This document shows positions 41,160 through 49,269 of a stretch of 64,000 bases of DNA, piece by piece. Within the stretch, counting starts at the first letter, position 1. Each line of letters begins with the position of its first letter. The stretch comes from Hymenobacter latericoloratus (GTDB lineage Bacteria > Bacteroidota > Bacteroidia > Cytophagales > Hymenobacteraceae), in assembly GCF_014199535.1 (NCBI RefSeq), contig NZ_JACHNV010000003.1, positions 559,289 through 623,288 of the forward strand. The letters run 5' to 3'. Both the position numbers and the translations under genes were made by a program. The notes under the pieces are model-generated. The model made no database searches, was not told the origin of the DNA, and saw only the letters and a list, made by a program, of their open reading frames with translations.

Positions 41160-41843
41160 TTAGTTGTAATCTTCCATATCAGCCGGCGCTACCAGTTGCT
41201 GGCGCATCTGGGCCAGGGTAGCGACGGGGTCGGGGGAGTTGAACACAAAGGAGCCGGCCACCAGCACATCGGCGCCGGCCTCTACCAGGGCACTGGCGTT
41301 ATCCAGGGTCACGCCGCCGTCAATCTCAATCAGGGCCGCCGAGCCGCTATCTACCAGCAGCTCCTTCAGGGCCGCTACTTTGCGCAGGGTATTCGGGATA
41401 AACGTTTGACCGCCGAAGCCCGGATTGACGGACATCACGCAGACCAGGTCCAGGTCGGCGGCAATTTCCTCGAGCACCCACACCGGCGTATGCGGGTTCA
41501 GGGCTACCCCGGCCCGGCAACCCAGCTGCTTGATCTGCTGCACCACCCGGTGCAGGTGAGGGCAGGCCTCGTAGTGCACCGTGATATTGGCGGCCCCGGC
41601 GTCGCGGAAGGCGCTGAGGTAGTGCTGGGGCTCTTCTATCATCAGGTGCACATCAATGGGCTGTTGGGCGTGCCGGTGCACGGCCTGCAGCACCGGCATA
41701 CCAAAGGAGATATTGGGCACGAAGCGGCCATCCATCACGTCGAAGTGCAACCAGTCAGCGGCAGAGCCGGCCAGCCGTTCGGTTTCAAATTGCAGGTTGC
41801 CAAAATCAGCGGCGAGAAGTGAAGGGGCCAGCAGCGGGGCCAT
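41160..41843 (-). CDS. rpe: Ribulose-phosphate 3-epimerase
   Basis: 227 residues, (beta-alpha)8 barrel. Interconverts ribulose 5-phosphate and xylulose 5-phosphate in the pentose phosphate pathway. Signatures are APSLLAADFGNL at the start, LHFDVMDGRFVPNISFG with metal ligands, VHLMIEEP, VMSVNPGFGGQTF and EIDGGVTLDNA. ATG at 41843 gives the family N-terminus and leaves room for a leader after the promoter at 41866-41895. An ATG at 41861 would lie almost at the transcription start and is less likely. Confidence 0.96.
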   Translation of the reverse strand: MAPLLAPSLLAADFGNLQFETERLAGSAADWLHFDVMDGRFVPNISFGMPVLQAVHRHAQQPIDVHLMIEEPQHYLSAFRDAGAANITVHYEACPHLHRVVQQIKQLGCRAGVALNPHTPVWVLEEIAADLDLVCVMSVNPGFGGQTFIPNTLRKVAALKELLVDSGSAALIEIDGGVTLDNASALVEAGADVLVAGSFVFNSPDPVATLAQMRQQLVAPADMEDYN

Positions 41844-41865
41844 ACGGCGGGTCGGGTTCATAGCA

Positions 41866-41895
41866 CGAAAGTAGCGGATTGCCGTGAGGTGCAAA
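41866..41895 (-). promoter_or_regulatory. Promoter of rpe
   Basis: Minus strand TTTG (41892-41895), 18-base spacer, then TACTTTCG (41866-41873), one mismatch to TAnnTTTG. This is the only promoter in the window where both boxes and the spacing fit well. Confidence 0.6.
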
Positions 41896-42007
41896 CAGGG
41901 TCAGCCCCGGATACTCCCCGGAAAGCCATGGGCAGTTCAGCCTGTTAGGCTGCCCATGTCATTTTCCCGGGCTACCTGCGGGCCCAGCAGGGCGCCACAC
42001 GAAACAA

Positions 42008-42042
42008 CGAGGCGCCGGAACAACTAGTGTTCCGGCGCCTCG
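42008..42042 (-). terminator. Strong hairpin terminator after the zinc-ribbon gene
   Basis: CGAGGCGCCGGAACA (42008-42022) and its exact complement (42028-42042) form a 15-bp stem with a 5-base loop, followed on the minus strand by TTGTTTCG. A second hairpin, CATGGGCAG/CTGCCCATG (41927-41958), lies further on, before the rpe promoter. Confidence 0.85.
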
Positions 42043-42068
42043 GCTTCTATCAGGCAGCAGGCTAAAAG

Positions 42069-42389
42069 CTAGCTGGGCTTTTCCCAGGCCCGCCAATCGA
42101 GCTTGCCATCCTCGGTTTTACGCAAAAATACGGTTTGGTCGTCGTCCTGGCGCTTGCCAAAGGTCACGTCGCCGCGGCAATCCAAGCACTTCACGGAGGT
42201 GTACTTGAACTTATCCTGGGCTACTCGGGCCGTGAGGTCCAGATTCTCGGAGCCGCAGAGGCCGCACTTGGGCACGTCGGGAAAGCTCAGCCGGTCGTAC
42301 TCAGCCACCACTTCGTGAAAATTGGCGCCCTGCACCGTGAAGTGAAACTGCCGGCGCCCGATGCGCTTGGAGACCATCATTTGTAGCAT
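42069..42389 (-). CDS. Small zinc-ribbon protein
   Basis: 106 residues. Four cysteines in two pairs (Cys42, Cys45 in KCGLCGSENL and Cys68, Cys71 in VKCLDCRGDV) make a zinc ribbon. The N-terminal half is a small alpha/beta region (RRQFHFTVQGANFHEVV) and the C-terminus is short and charged. The layout resembles small phage- or nucleic-acid-associated zinc proteins, but I do not recognise a named family. Starts at Met1, Met4 or Met5 are all possible. It is a single-gene unit ended by a strong terminator. Confidence 0.8.
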   Translation of the reverse strand: MLQMMVSKRIGRRQFHFTVQGANFHEVVAEYDRLSFPDVPKCGLCGSENLDLTARVAQDKFKYTSVKCLDCRGDVTFGKRQDDDQTVFLRKTEDGKLDWRAWEKPS

Positions 42390-42580
42390 GCTGGAAGAGA
42401 GTTGAAAAGTGTATAAATGCCTTTATGGCCGTTCTTGTCAAACAAGGCCGTCCCCTGATGAGTGCCCCGTTGACTAATTAAATTTGCACATCACTAATCA
42501 CAATAGCAAATCAAAAGCGACTATTCCTCAACACATGGGCAACTTTCCGAGCCTACGGCACCCAACGCGCCCAGCGCGGC

Positions 42581-44296
42581 CTAGAGTTTCACGAAGCGCA
42601 CGGTGCGCTGCTCCCGGCCAGCACTCACGGTGCAGGTGTACACGCCCTTGACCAGCACGCCAGGCTGCAGGCGCACGGCCGCGGCCGTGGTGGCCGCTAC
42701 CTGCTCTTCGGCTACCAGCGCCCCCCGGGCGTCATAAATCCGTACGCGCAGCGGCACGCCCTGGAAGCCAACGGCCAGCTGCAGGTACAGCTCCGTTTCT
42801 TTCACCGGATTGGGGTAGATAAACAAGTTCTGCTGGGCTGAGGCAGCCTGGGTTGCCAACGGGGCCCCGGGGTTGGCCAGGTTATAGGCCTGCACAAAGT
42901 CGGGGATGCCGTAGCCCACCTCATCGTTGGGGGTAGCAGCCCGGCTACCGGAACGCTGCAGAAAGCTGATAACCTGTTGGGCCGTTAGCTGCGGATTCGC
43001 CTGCCAGAAGCCGGCTACCATTCCCGCCAGTACCGGGCACGAGTACGAGGTGCCATTGCCCCGGTTCACGCGGCCGTCCGGCGTCACAATGGCGGTCTGC
43101 TCACCCATGGCGGCCAGATTGGGCTTGATGCGCCCATCGGCCGTAGGGCCGCGGGAGCTGAAACTGGCCCGCCCCCGCAAGGAGTCCACGGCTCCCACGG
43201 TCAGGATGGAGTCGGCATCGGCGGGAGCCGTGATGTAGCGCCAGGTATTGTTTCCCTCGTTGCCGGCGCTGTTGACCACCAGCATGCCTACCCGGGCGGC
43301 CAGGGTAGCGGCGCGGGTAGAAATAGCCGTGCGCCCGTTCAGATCGGCGTAGGTATAATCGATGGACGGGTAATCAAAGGTGGTATAGCCCAGCGAGGAG
43401 CTGATGATATCCACTCCTGCCGAGTCGGCGTACTCGGCCGCAATCAGCCAGTTGGCTTCCTCCACCGGATGCTCGGAGTAACTATCCTCCGTAATACAGA
43501 GGTGGTAGGTAGCCTGGGGAGCCGTCCCGATGTACACGCCGGGCTCGTTGGCGGCCATGGTGGACAAGCAGTGGGTGCCGTGGCTGTTGCGCTGATAAAC
43601 CGCCTTATTCTTATCCACGAAGTTGAAGGTGCTGGCCAGCCGCTGCTCGTTGCGCAGGGCGGCAAAAGCCGGGGCCGTGTTCACGCCCGGAAAACCGGCG
43701 TCAAATACGGCAATCTGCAGGCCCTCGCCCCGAAAGCCCGCCTCGTGCATGCGCACGGCCCCAAGCATCTGGGCCTGGGGGTACGCCTTGCCGTAAGGGT
43801 TGGCGGCCGTGCTCTCCGGCGCAGTGGAGGTCTGTTCGCCTTCGCCCCGCTTGCGGCTGCCGGGCAGGCCCCGGTTCAGGGTCCGGGCCCCGCGCACGCA
43901 CGGCAGGGCCTGCAGTTGTTGCAGGGTGGCCGAATCGCAGGCCACCACGGCGGCGTTAAACCAGCGGGAGGTGTACCAGAGCTGAGCGCCGGGTACGGCC
44001 TTTACCTGCTGCACGTAGGCCGGACTGACCGGCAAATCGCGGGGGAGCAGCGCAATGCCCTGCCGCTGCCGCCGCTGCACGGCCCGGGCCGAGAGAAACG
44101 TTTGGGGCCGGCTGAGTTGGTGGGGCGTGCCGGCTTTGTCCTTGAAATAAATCAGATGCTTACGTACGGTACCAGGGGCCGGTGAAGCAGGCCCGGGGGC
44201 CGCCGGCCGGGAGCTTGCTTCGGCAGGCGTGGGGGCCACTGATGCACTCAGCCCAAGGGCCAGCGCCAGGCCGGAAAAGAAACGAGAAAAAACCAT
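42581..44296 (-). CDS. Secreted subtilisin-like (S8) serine protease with T9SS sorting domain
   Basis: 571 residues. Signal peptide (~1-27). A proregion-like N-terminal part runs to ~170. The catalytic triad is Asp199 in AVFDAGFPG, His239 in RNSHGTHC and Ser417 in GNGTSYSCPV, with the oxyanion Asn346 in NSAGNEG. The last ~80 residues (FIYPNPVKETELYLQL ... RTVRFVKL) are a type A C-terminal sorting domain of the type IX secretion system, so the protease is likely exported and perhaps surface-anchored. ATG at 44296 gives the signal peptide; an earlier in-frame ATG at 44377 adds a basic stretch with no sense. Confidence 0.95.
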   Translation of the reverse strand: MVFSRFFSGLALALGLSASVAPTPAEASSRPAAPGPASPAPGTVRKHLIYFKDKAGTPHQLSRPQTFLSARAVQRRQRQGIALLPRDLPVSPAYVQQVKAVPGAQLWYTSRWFNAAVVACDSATLQQLQALPCVRGARTLNRGLPGSRKRGEGEQTSTAPESTAANPYGKAYPQAQMLGAVRMHEAGFRGEGLQIAVFDAGFPGVNTAPAFAALRNEQRLASTFNFVDKNKAVYQRNSHGTHCLSTMAANEPGVYIGTAPQATYHLCITEDSYSEHPVEEANWLIAAEYADSAGVDIISSSLGYTTFDYPSIDYTYADLNGRTAISTRAATLAARVGMLVVNSAGNEGNNTWRYITAPADADSILTVGAVDSLRGRASFSSRGPTADGRIKPNLAAMGEQTAIVTPDGRVNRGNGTSYSCPVLAGMVAGFWQANPQLTAQQVISFLQRSGSRAATPNDEVGYGIPDFVQAYNLANPGAPLATQAASAQQNLFIYPNPVKETELYLQLAVGFQGVPLRVRIYDARGALVAEEQVAATTAAAVRLQPGVLVKGVYTCTVSAGREQRTVRFVKL

Positions 44297-44460
44297 TCGG
44301 ATGGCAACTTGACTTGCCGGAAGATACAAAGGAATCCGGTCTTTTGTCCTTTTCCGGGGCCTTTTGTACGGCCTCACCTACTCCCTCGAAAGTAAAAAAC
44401 CAGCTGGCGCAGCTTGCTGCACCGGCCGGTTTTGCTGGCAGGGGACTTCGCGCAAGGCGC

Positions 44461-45210
44461 CTACTTGCCCGAATCAATCAGCACCTCACTGCGCGACTGG
44501 CCCTGCTGGCGGAAAGCTGGGTTACAGCCAATGGCGTCGCAGCGGCTGATGAAGCGGCGGCGCACCCGGTACACCGGTCCTACCCCGCGCGCGAACGTTG
44601 TCCGGAGCACGGTGGCATAGGCAGCATTCACGTCCTGGGCTACGTCGTTGATGGTGGTAACGGTTTGGTTATACTCGTAGGTCTGGCCGTTGCGCGTAAT
44701 CCGGAACGGCTGGCCGGCGCCCACGTAAAACCGGTTTACCACCGGCAGCGTGTCCAGGGTATTGAAGGCGTTGATGTTCCAGGACTTGCCCTCCCGCACC
44801 GGAAAGACCAGCTCCACGGTGCGGCGGTTGTTGCGCTGCTCGGTCAGGGCCCGGCCATTGGCCGTCACGGTGATGACGGAATCCACCTGCCAGGCCTGCG
44901 TGGGCAGCGTGCGGCGCGAGCGAATGATGCGGTACACGGGCTGCCCGGTAGCATCCGGTTCCAGCCCGGCATCTACCTGCTCCTTGAATTGAAAGCGGCT
45001 GACAGTGGGCACGTTGGCCTGGTAGGCAGTATCCACCACATCATACACCCGGTAGGCGCCCACCTCCAGGGGAAAATAGTCGCGGCCCAACTCGGGTGCG
45101 GCTTCCGTCTGGTTTTCGCAGCCCGCCAGCCCGGCTGCCAGCAGCCCGCCCAGCCACAGCCCGGCCCGGCCCCCCAACACGAAAGGTGCTAGTGAATACT
45201 TCTGATTCAT
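44461..45210 (-). CDS. Predicted lipoprotein of unknown function
   Basis: 249 residues. A hydrophobic N-terminal segment ends in the lipobox LAGC with Cys31, after which the mature protein starts ENQTEAAPELG. The body opens with YFPLEVGAYRVYDVVDTAY and continues as beta-rich, Asn/Thr/Arg-rich sequence; two Cys sit near the C-terminus in SRCDAIGCNP. The pattern is common among outer-membrane lipoproteins of Bacteroidota, but no named family is recognised. It lies upstream of and on the same strand as the protease gene, 164 bases away. Confidence 0.8.
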   Translation of the reverse strand: MNQKYSLAPFVLGGRAGLWLGGLLAAGLAGCENQTEAAPELGRDYFPLEVGAYRVYDVVDTAYQANVPTVSRFQFKEQVDAGLEPDATGQPVYRIIRSRRTLPTQAWQVDSVITVTANGRALTEQRNNRRTVELVFPVREGKSWNINAFNTLDTLPVVNRFYVGAGQPFRITRNGQTYEYNQTVTTINDVAQDVNAAYATVLRTTFARGVGPVYRVRRRFISRCDAIGCNPAFRQQGQSRSEVLIDSGK

Positions 45211-45321
45211 ACAGTCTTAATAAGGGCCGAAAAATAGCACAGGAATCTGACACCTTCCCCTGCCGCCGGCTGAAACCCTATTCATTGCCGACCGGTTCCG
45301 TCGCTGGCCCCGTCAGCCGGT

Positions 45322-45361
45322 AACACGGGGGGCGCACACTTACGCTTGCGCCCCCAGTGTT
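45322..45361 (-). terminator. Hairpin after mnmA
   Basis: AACAC-G-GGGGGCGCA (from 45322) pairs with TGCGCCCCC-A-GTGTT (to 45361), a 14-bp stem with one mismatch and a 10-base loop. There is no clear T-run, so efficiency is uncertain. Confidence 0.6.
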
Positions 45362-45395
45362 GCTCGTGCCCTACCCTACCGGCCGGCCCGTAGGC

Positions 45396-46544
45396 TTAGC
45401 CGGCCGCGGCTACCGCGGCCGAAGGCTCCGGAATTTCGCCGATGGTATGGCGCTCAATCCAGCCGCCGCCCAGCACATCCTGGCCCTCGTAGAACACGGC
45501 GGCCTGGCCGGGGGTTACGGCGTGCACCGCTTCCTCGAAGTAGATGTAGATTTTGTCGCCTTTCTGCTCCAGAAAAGCCGGGGAGCCGTCGTGGTTGTAG
45601 CGGATTTTGGTGATGCTGGGCACCAGCCCGCGCCCTTCCAGGGAGGCGTACTTGCCCATGTTGAGCTTGCCAACTACCGTGCGGGTGCTGGCCAAGTCCT
45701 CGAAGTTGCCCAGCACCACCCGGTTGGTTTCGGGGTCGATGGCCGTGACGTAGGCCGGGAAGCCCAGGGCCACACCCAGCCCTTTGCGCTGTCCGATGGT
45801 GTAGAAGGGGTAGCCCTCGTGCTTGCCCACTACGGTGCCGTCGCGCAGCACAAACTCGCCCCCGGCCACGCGCTCCTCCAGGCCCGGCACCCGGCGGCGC
45901 AGGAAGCCGCGGTAGTCGTTGTCGGGGATAAAGCAGATTTCGTAGCTCTCGGGCTTGTTCACCAGCTCCGTGAAGCCCCGCTCCCGGGCAAAGTCGTAGA
46001 TGGCCGTTTTGCGCAGCTGCCCCAGCGGAAACAGGGTGCGGGCCAGGCTTTCCTGGGTCACGCCCCAGAGCGCGTAGCTCTGGTCCTTGTTTTCGTCGAT
46101 GCCTTTGCTGATGACGTAGCGGCCGTTTTCCTCGCGCACCTGGGCGTAGTGGCCCGTGGCAATAAACTCGCAGCCCAGCTGGTCGGCCCGGCGCAGCAGC
46201 GCGTCCCACTTGATGTGGGTGTTGCAGAGCACGCAGGGGTTGGGCGTGCGGCCCGCCAGATATTCCTCGGTGAAGTTGCTGATAACAAAGTCCCCGAACT
46301 CGTCGCGGATGTCGATGATGTAGTGCGGGAAGCCGAGCTCCACGGCAATCTGCCGGGCGTCGTTGATGCTGTCGAGGGAGCAGCAGCCGGTTTCCTTTTT
46401 GCTGCCGCCCGCCGAGGCGTAATCCCAGGTTTTCATGGTCATTCCCACCACTTCGTAGCCCTGCTCGTGCAGCAGCACGGCGGCCACGGAGCTGTCGATG
46501 CCGCCGCTCATGGCAACCAGCACCCGTCCTTTCGTTGTGTTCAT
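45396..46544 (-). CDS. mnmA: tRNA-specific 2-thiouridylase
   Basis: 382 residues. Thiolates U34 of tRNA Lys, Glu and Gln in the mnm5s2U pathway, using ATP and a sulfur relay. The PP-loop is VAMSGGIDSSVAAVLL near residue 10. The two catalytic cysteines are in PNPCVLCNTHIKW near residue 100 and SYEICFIPDNDYRGF near residue 197. The C-terminal beta-barrel is complete. ATG at 46544 is the family start; the frame is open for another 74 codons upstream but crosses the promoter box at 46592. Confidence 0.97.
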   Translation of the reverse strand: MNTTKGRVLVAMSGGIDSSVAAVLLHEQGYEVVGMTMKTWDYASAGGSKKETGCCSLDSINDARQIAVELGFPHYIIDIRDEFGDFVISNFTEEYLAGRTPNPCVLCNTHIKWDALLRRADQLGCEFIATGHYAQVREENGRYVISKGIDENKDQSYALWGVTQESLARTLFPLGQLRKTAIYDFARERGFTELVNKPESYEICFIPDNDYRGFLRRRVPGLEERVAGGEFVLRDGTVVGKHEGYPFYTIGQRKGLGVALGFPAYVTAIDPETNRVVLGNFEDLASTRTVVGKLNMGKYASLEGRGLVPSITKIRYNHDGSPAFLEQKGDKIYIYFEEAVHAVTPGQAAVFYEGQDVLGGGWIERHTIGEIPEPSAAVAAAG

Positions 46545-46591
46545 ATGCAGTGAAATTGCGCCCGAAGCGTGAAAGGTTCCGGCCGAATACG

Positions 46592-46599
46592 CAAAGGTA
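46592..46599 (-). promoter_or_regulatory. -7 element of the mnmA promoter
   Basis: TACCTTTG on the minus strand, exact TAnnTTTG, 47 bases before the mnmA ATG. No clear -33 box. The rest of the 319-base gap between mnmA and the TrpF-like gene shows nothing else recognisable. Confidence 0.55.
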
Positions 46600-46863
46600 C
46601 GCCAATTGCCAGTTTTGCCGGTTGCCGGGGCGTTCGTTTCTGCCTGTGGCCCATTTGGGCTGGCGATAGTACCCGCCCCACGCGAAACGGTTATTTCTTT
46701 TAGCGGGCTAGCGGCATGTTTTAGAGGCATTTGTCCGCTCCGGATCAAGCACTTCATACTAGGCACATAAAAATCTCCGAATATTGCACTCCCATACCGC
46801 GCTGGCGTCTTCGTCAGGGCTCCGCTCCTTCGGTTTCTTTTTGCCTCTGCTTACTCTTTTTCT

Positions 46864-47484
46864 ATGCCTTTGATTGTTCCCGTGATGGTGCGCGGCATCA
46901 ATAACCTCTCCGATGCCCGGTACTGCGCCGGCATGGGCGCCGACTCGCTCACCTTCCGTCTCGACTCCGCCTTCCCCGATGCCCTTACGCCGGAAACCGT
47001 GCAGGAGCTCAGCAGCTGGGTGGCGGGTGTGCAGCTCATCGGCGAGTTTGACACGCTGCCCATCGACCAGATTAATTCCCTGGCCCGGCAGTGCGGCCTG
47101 CACGCGGTGCTGCTCCACCGCCGCCACACCCCCGATGAGCTGGCCGAGCTGACTATTCCGGCCCTGCGTGCTATCAACTGGATTCCGGATATGCTGCCCG
47201 AGGATGTGGATATGCTGCTGCGGGAGCAGGCGCCGCACTACGCCGGCTTTGTTATTGCCACTGCCCCCCAGCCCCTACCGAACCCGGCCGAAGTAACCCG
47301 CCTCACGGAGCATGCCCGCATGTACCGCATCTGGCTGGGCGCCGGCTTTGCGCCCGATAACCTGCGCAGCTACGTAGAGGCCGTAAACCCGGCCGGTATC
47401 GTGCTGCAGGGCGGCGACGAAATCAAGCCCGGCCTGCGCGACTTCGACGAGATGGAAGCCGTCTTCGAGCAGCTGGAAGACTAG
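46864..47484 (+). CDS. TrpF-like (phosphoribosylanthranilate isomerase fold) protein without the catalytic residues
   Basis: 206 residues with the TrpF barrel pattern: GINNLSDARYCAGMGADSLTF at the start matches the G-x-T-x-x-x-D-A and G-A-D-x-x-G-F blocks, AGFAPDNLRSYVEAVNPAG matches the G-G-L-x-P-x-N-V block, and GGDEIKPGLRDFDEM matches S-S-G-V-E-x-x-P-G-x-K-D. The catalytic Cys of the K-x-C-G motif is replaced (VMVRG), and the catalytic Asp position reads FVIATA. It is therefore unlikely to be a working PRA isomerase. No other trp genes are nearby. It could be a regulatory or repurposed paralogue; function unknown. Confidence 0.75.
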   Translation: MPLIVPVMVRGINNLSDARYCAGMGADSLTFRLDSAFPDALTPETVQELSSWVAGVQLIGEFDTLPIDQINSLARQCGLHAVLLHRRHTPDELAELTIPALRAINWIPDMLPEDVDMLLREQAPHYAGFVIATAPQPLPNPAEVTRLTEHARMYRIWLGAGFAPDNLRSYVEAVNPAGIVLQGGDEIKPGLRDFDEMEAVFEQLED

Positions 47485-47503
47485 TTCAGCGAGCCATATG
47501 CAT

Positions 47504-47547
47504 ACGTAACGGGGCCCTTCTCTGCGCAGAGAAGGGCCCCGTTACGT
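47504..47547. terminator. 44-base perfect palindrome, bidirectional terminator
   Basis: ACGTAACGGGGCCCTTCTCTGC (22 bases, 47504-47525; first 20 shown by ACGTAACGGGGCCCTTCTCT) is followed at once by its exact reverse complement (47526-47547). It sits between convergent genes ending at 47484 and 47567 and gives short T-rich tails. Confidence 0.8.
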
Positions 47548-47566
47548 TTAGGGATGCCGGTACTTT

Positions 47567-48409
47567 CTAAGCCATTACCGTGAGCAGAGAATACACTGGA
47601 GCCGTTAAGAGCTCTGGCCCCCGTAGCACCAGGCGGGTTTTGGCCTCGGCGAGGGGTAGGCTTTTAGTGAGCAGGCGCCACGCTACCTCGCCGGGCAGCT
47701 TTATATCGGCAGCTACGGGGCCCCCGGTATAATTCTGCCCCAGAACCCAGCCCGCTGCCGTCCGGAGCAGAAACCATGTATCGCCGCCCTCCCCGGTAAC
47801 GTGAAAGCGCACCGCCGTCCCTTTGGGCGCCGCCACGGCCCGGTAGTGGTGCGGCAGAGCCTGCAGGCTGGTGGCCAGGAAAGGCCGGTAAAGCTGCGGG
47901 CTCAGCAGGGGGGGCCCCTGCCCTACTGCCTGCCGGATTTGCTGCTGATGATGCCACTTCTCGGTGTACTCGCGGGCCACGTGGAAGTGGTTGGTTGACT
48001 GTGCCTCCCCGGCCCACGCCACCGCAAACATGGCCGGCGCGGCGGGGTCCAGCGAGGCCAGGAAGGCGTTGTACTCGGGCCCTACCCCTTCCAGCAGCCC
48101 AATCAGCACCGCCGGGCTGAGCCGCTGTCCCACCTGTACCCAGGAGTTGTTCAGCTCGTTGAGGTAGCGTACTACGTCCGGGTACTCGCCACTGGCGGGG
48201 CCGGGCCCGGCGAAATGGCCGTCGCGGAGCATGGAGAGGCTGCGCAGGCTGCCATCGAGTAGGTGCAGGGCCACGTCGCGCACCGTCCAGGCGGGGGCTA
48301 GCGTGGGCCGCGCCCAGTCGGCCGCAGACAGGCTGCGGAGTACTTCGAGCAGCAAACGGTCCAGCTCCGGGAACAGCGGCAGGGTATCGGGGATAGAAGC
48401 AGGTGTCAT
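47567..48409 (-). CDS. Maleylpyruvate isomerase N-terminal-like (DinB superfamily) protein
   Basis: 280 residues. The first ~160 form the DinB-type four-helix bundle found in mycothiol-dependent maleylpyruvate isomerases: LAPAWTVRDVALHLLDG near residue 40 gives one His, and NHFHVAREYTEKWHHQQQIR near residue 140 gives the His/Glu/His set for a metal. The C-terminal ~110 residues are a beta-rich region containing TWFLLRTAAGWVLGQ. Bacteroidota do not make mycothiol, so the thiol cofactor and substrate are open. No signal peptide. It lies downstream of trmB on the same strand. Confidence 0.82.
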   Translation of the reverse strand: MTPASIPDTLPLFPELDRLLLEVLRSLSAADWARPTLAPAWTVRDVALHLLDGSLRSLSMLRDGHFAGPGPASGEYPDVVRYLNELNNSWVQVGQRLSPAVLIGLLEGVGPEYNAFLASLDPAAPAMFAVAWAGEAQSTNHFHVAREYTEKWHHQQQIRQAVGQGPPLLSPQLYRPFLATSLQALPHHYRAVAAPKGTAVRFHVTGEGGDTWFLLRTAAGWVLGQNYTGGPVAADIKLPGEVAWRLLTKSLPLAEAKTRLVLRGPELLTAPVYSLLTVMA

Positions 48410-48464
48410 GCCGCTAAACTAGTAGTTTCGGGCTTTTCTCCTACCCCCGCTACCGACCCGAACC

Positions 48465-49127
48465 CTAACTCAGCTGAAACTGCAGGTACTTGATAGGTAC
48501 GCCCAGCGTGCGGTATTTCCGCTCAAAGGTCGTCTGGATGTCCTCGGCGTGCGGGAGCAGCTCGGGGGTTTGGTAGAGGTCTTTGGTGTGGGCGAGGATG
48601 GTAGCGCCGGCCCGCTGCTGGAGGGTTTCGAGAGAGAAATCGAATAAGCCTTCGTTATCGGTTTTGAGGTGCACGAGGCCGCCGGGGCGTAGCACCTGCT
48701 GGTAGAGGTCCAAAAAGCGCGGGGCCGTGAGGCGGCGCTTGATGTCCCGGTCGCGGGGGCGCGGGTCGGGGAAGGTAATCCAGATTTCGTGCAGCTCACC
48801 GGGCGCGAAGTGGGTAAGCAAATCATGGGCGCGGGTGCGCAGGAAACCCACATTGGTCAGGCCCAGAGCCTCGGCGCGGGTGCTGCCCCGCCAGATCCGC
48901 TCCCCCTTGATATCAAGGCCCAGAAAGTTGCGCTCGGGGTAGCGTTCGGCCAGCCCCACGGTGTATTCGCCCTTGCCGCAGCCTACTTCCAGGGTAATGG
49001 GGTTGGGGTTGCGGAAGAACTCTTCGTGCCAACGTCCGCCTAGCTGCTGGTAGGTAGCCTTACCGGGTTCAATTACGTCGGGGCGCTCAGCGTTATCGGC
49101 GAAGCGCTTCAGTTTAACTCGACTCAA
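48465..49127 (-). CDS. trmB: tRNA (guanine-N7-)-methyltransferase
   Basis: 220 residues. SAM-dependent methylation of G46 in the variable loop of tRNAs. The SAM motif is LEVGCGKGEYTVGLAERYP near residue 45, followed by FLGLDIKGERIWRG, and the catalytic block EIWITFPDPRPRDRDIKRRL near residue 113. The C-terminal part has LKTDNEGLFDFSLETL. Normal family length. It lies between folC and the DinB-superfamily gene. Confidence 0.96.
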   Translation of the reverse strand: MSRVKLKRFADNAERPDVIEPGKATYQQLGGRWHEEFFRNPNPITLEVGCGKGEYTVGLAERYPERNFLGLDIKGERIWRGSTRAEALGLTNVGFLRTRAHDLLTHFAPGELHEIWITFPDPRPRDRDIKRRLTAPRFLDLYQQVLRPGGLVHLKTDNEGLFDFSLETLQQRAGATILAHTKDLYQTPELLPHAEDIQTTFERKYRTLGVPIKYLQFQLS

Positions 49128-49269
49128 AACGAGGAAATGGTGAAATAGTGAAAGGGTAGGTTTGAACAGCCGACGGGGGTAGCAGCCCTCCGCTAGTGCT
49201 CAGAATTGAGAAAGCAGAACCGAGAACCAGGCGACCTTCTTGTGCAGAGACGTAGAAGCGCCAGAGCCG

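Noticed and set aside
42484-42491. TAnnTTTG-like box on the plus strand before the protease gene end
   Set aside because: No plus-strand gene follows it; probably chance in an AT-rich gap.
45357-46553. 398-residue open frame on the plus strand opposite mnmA
   Set aside because: Antisense shadow of a certain mnmA; composition is that of an antisense frame.
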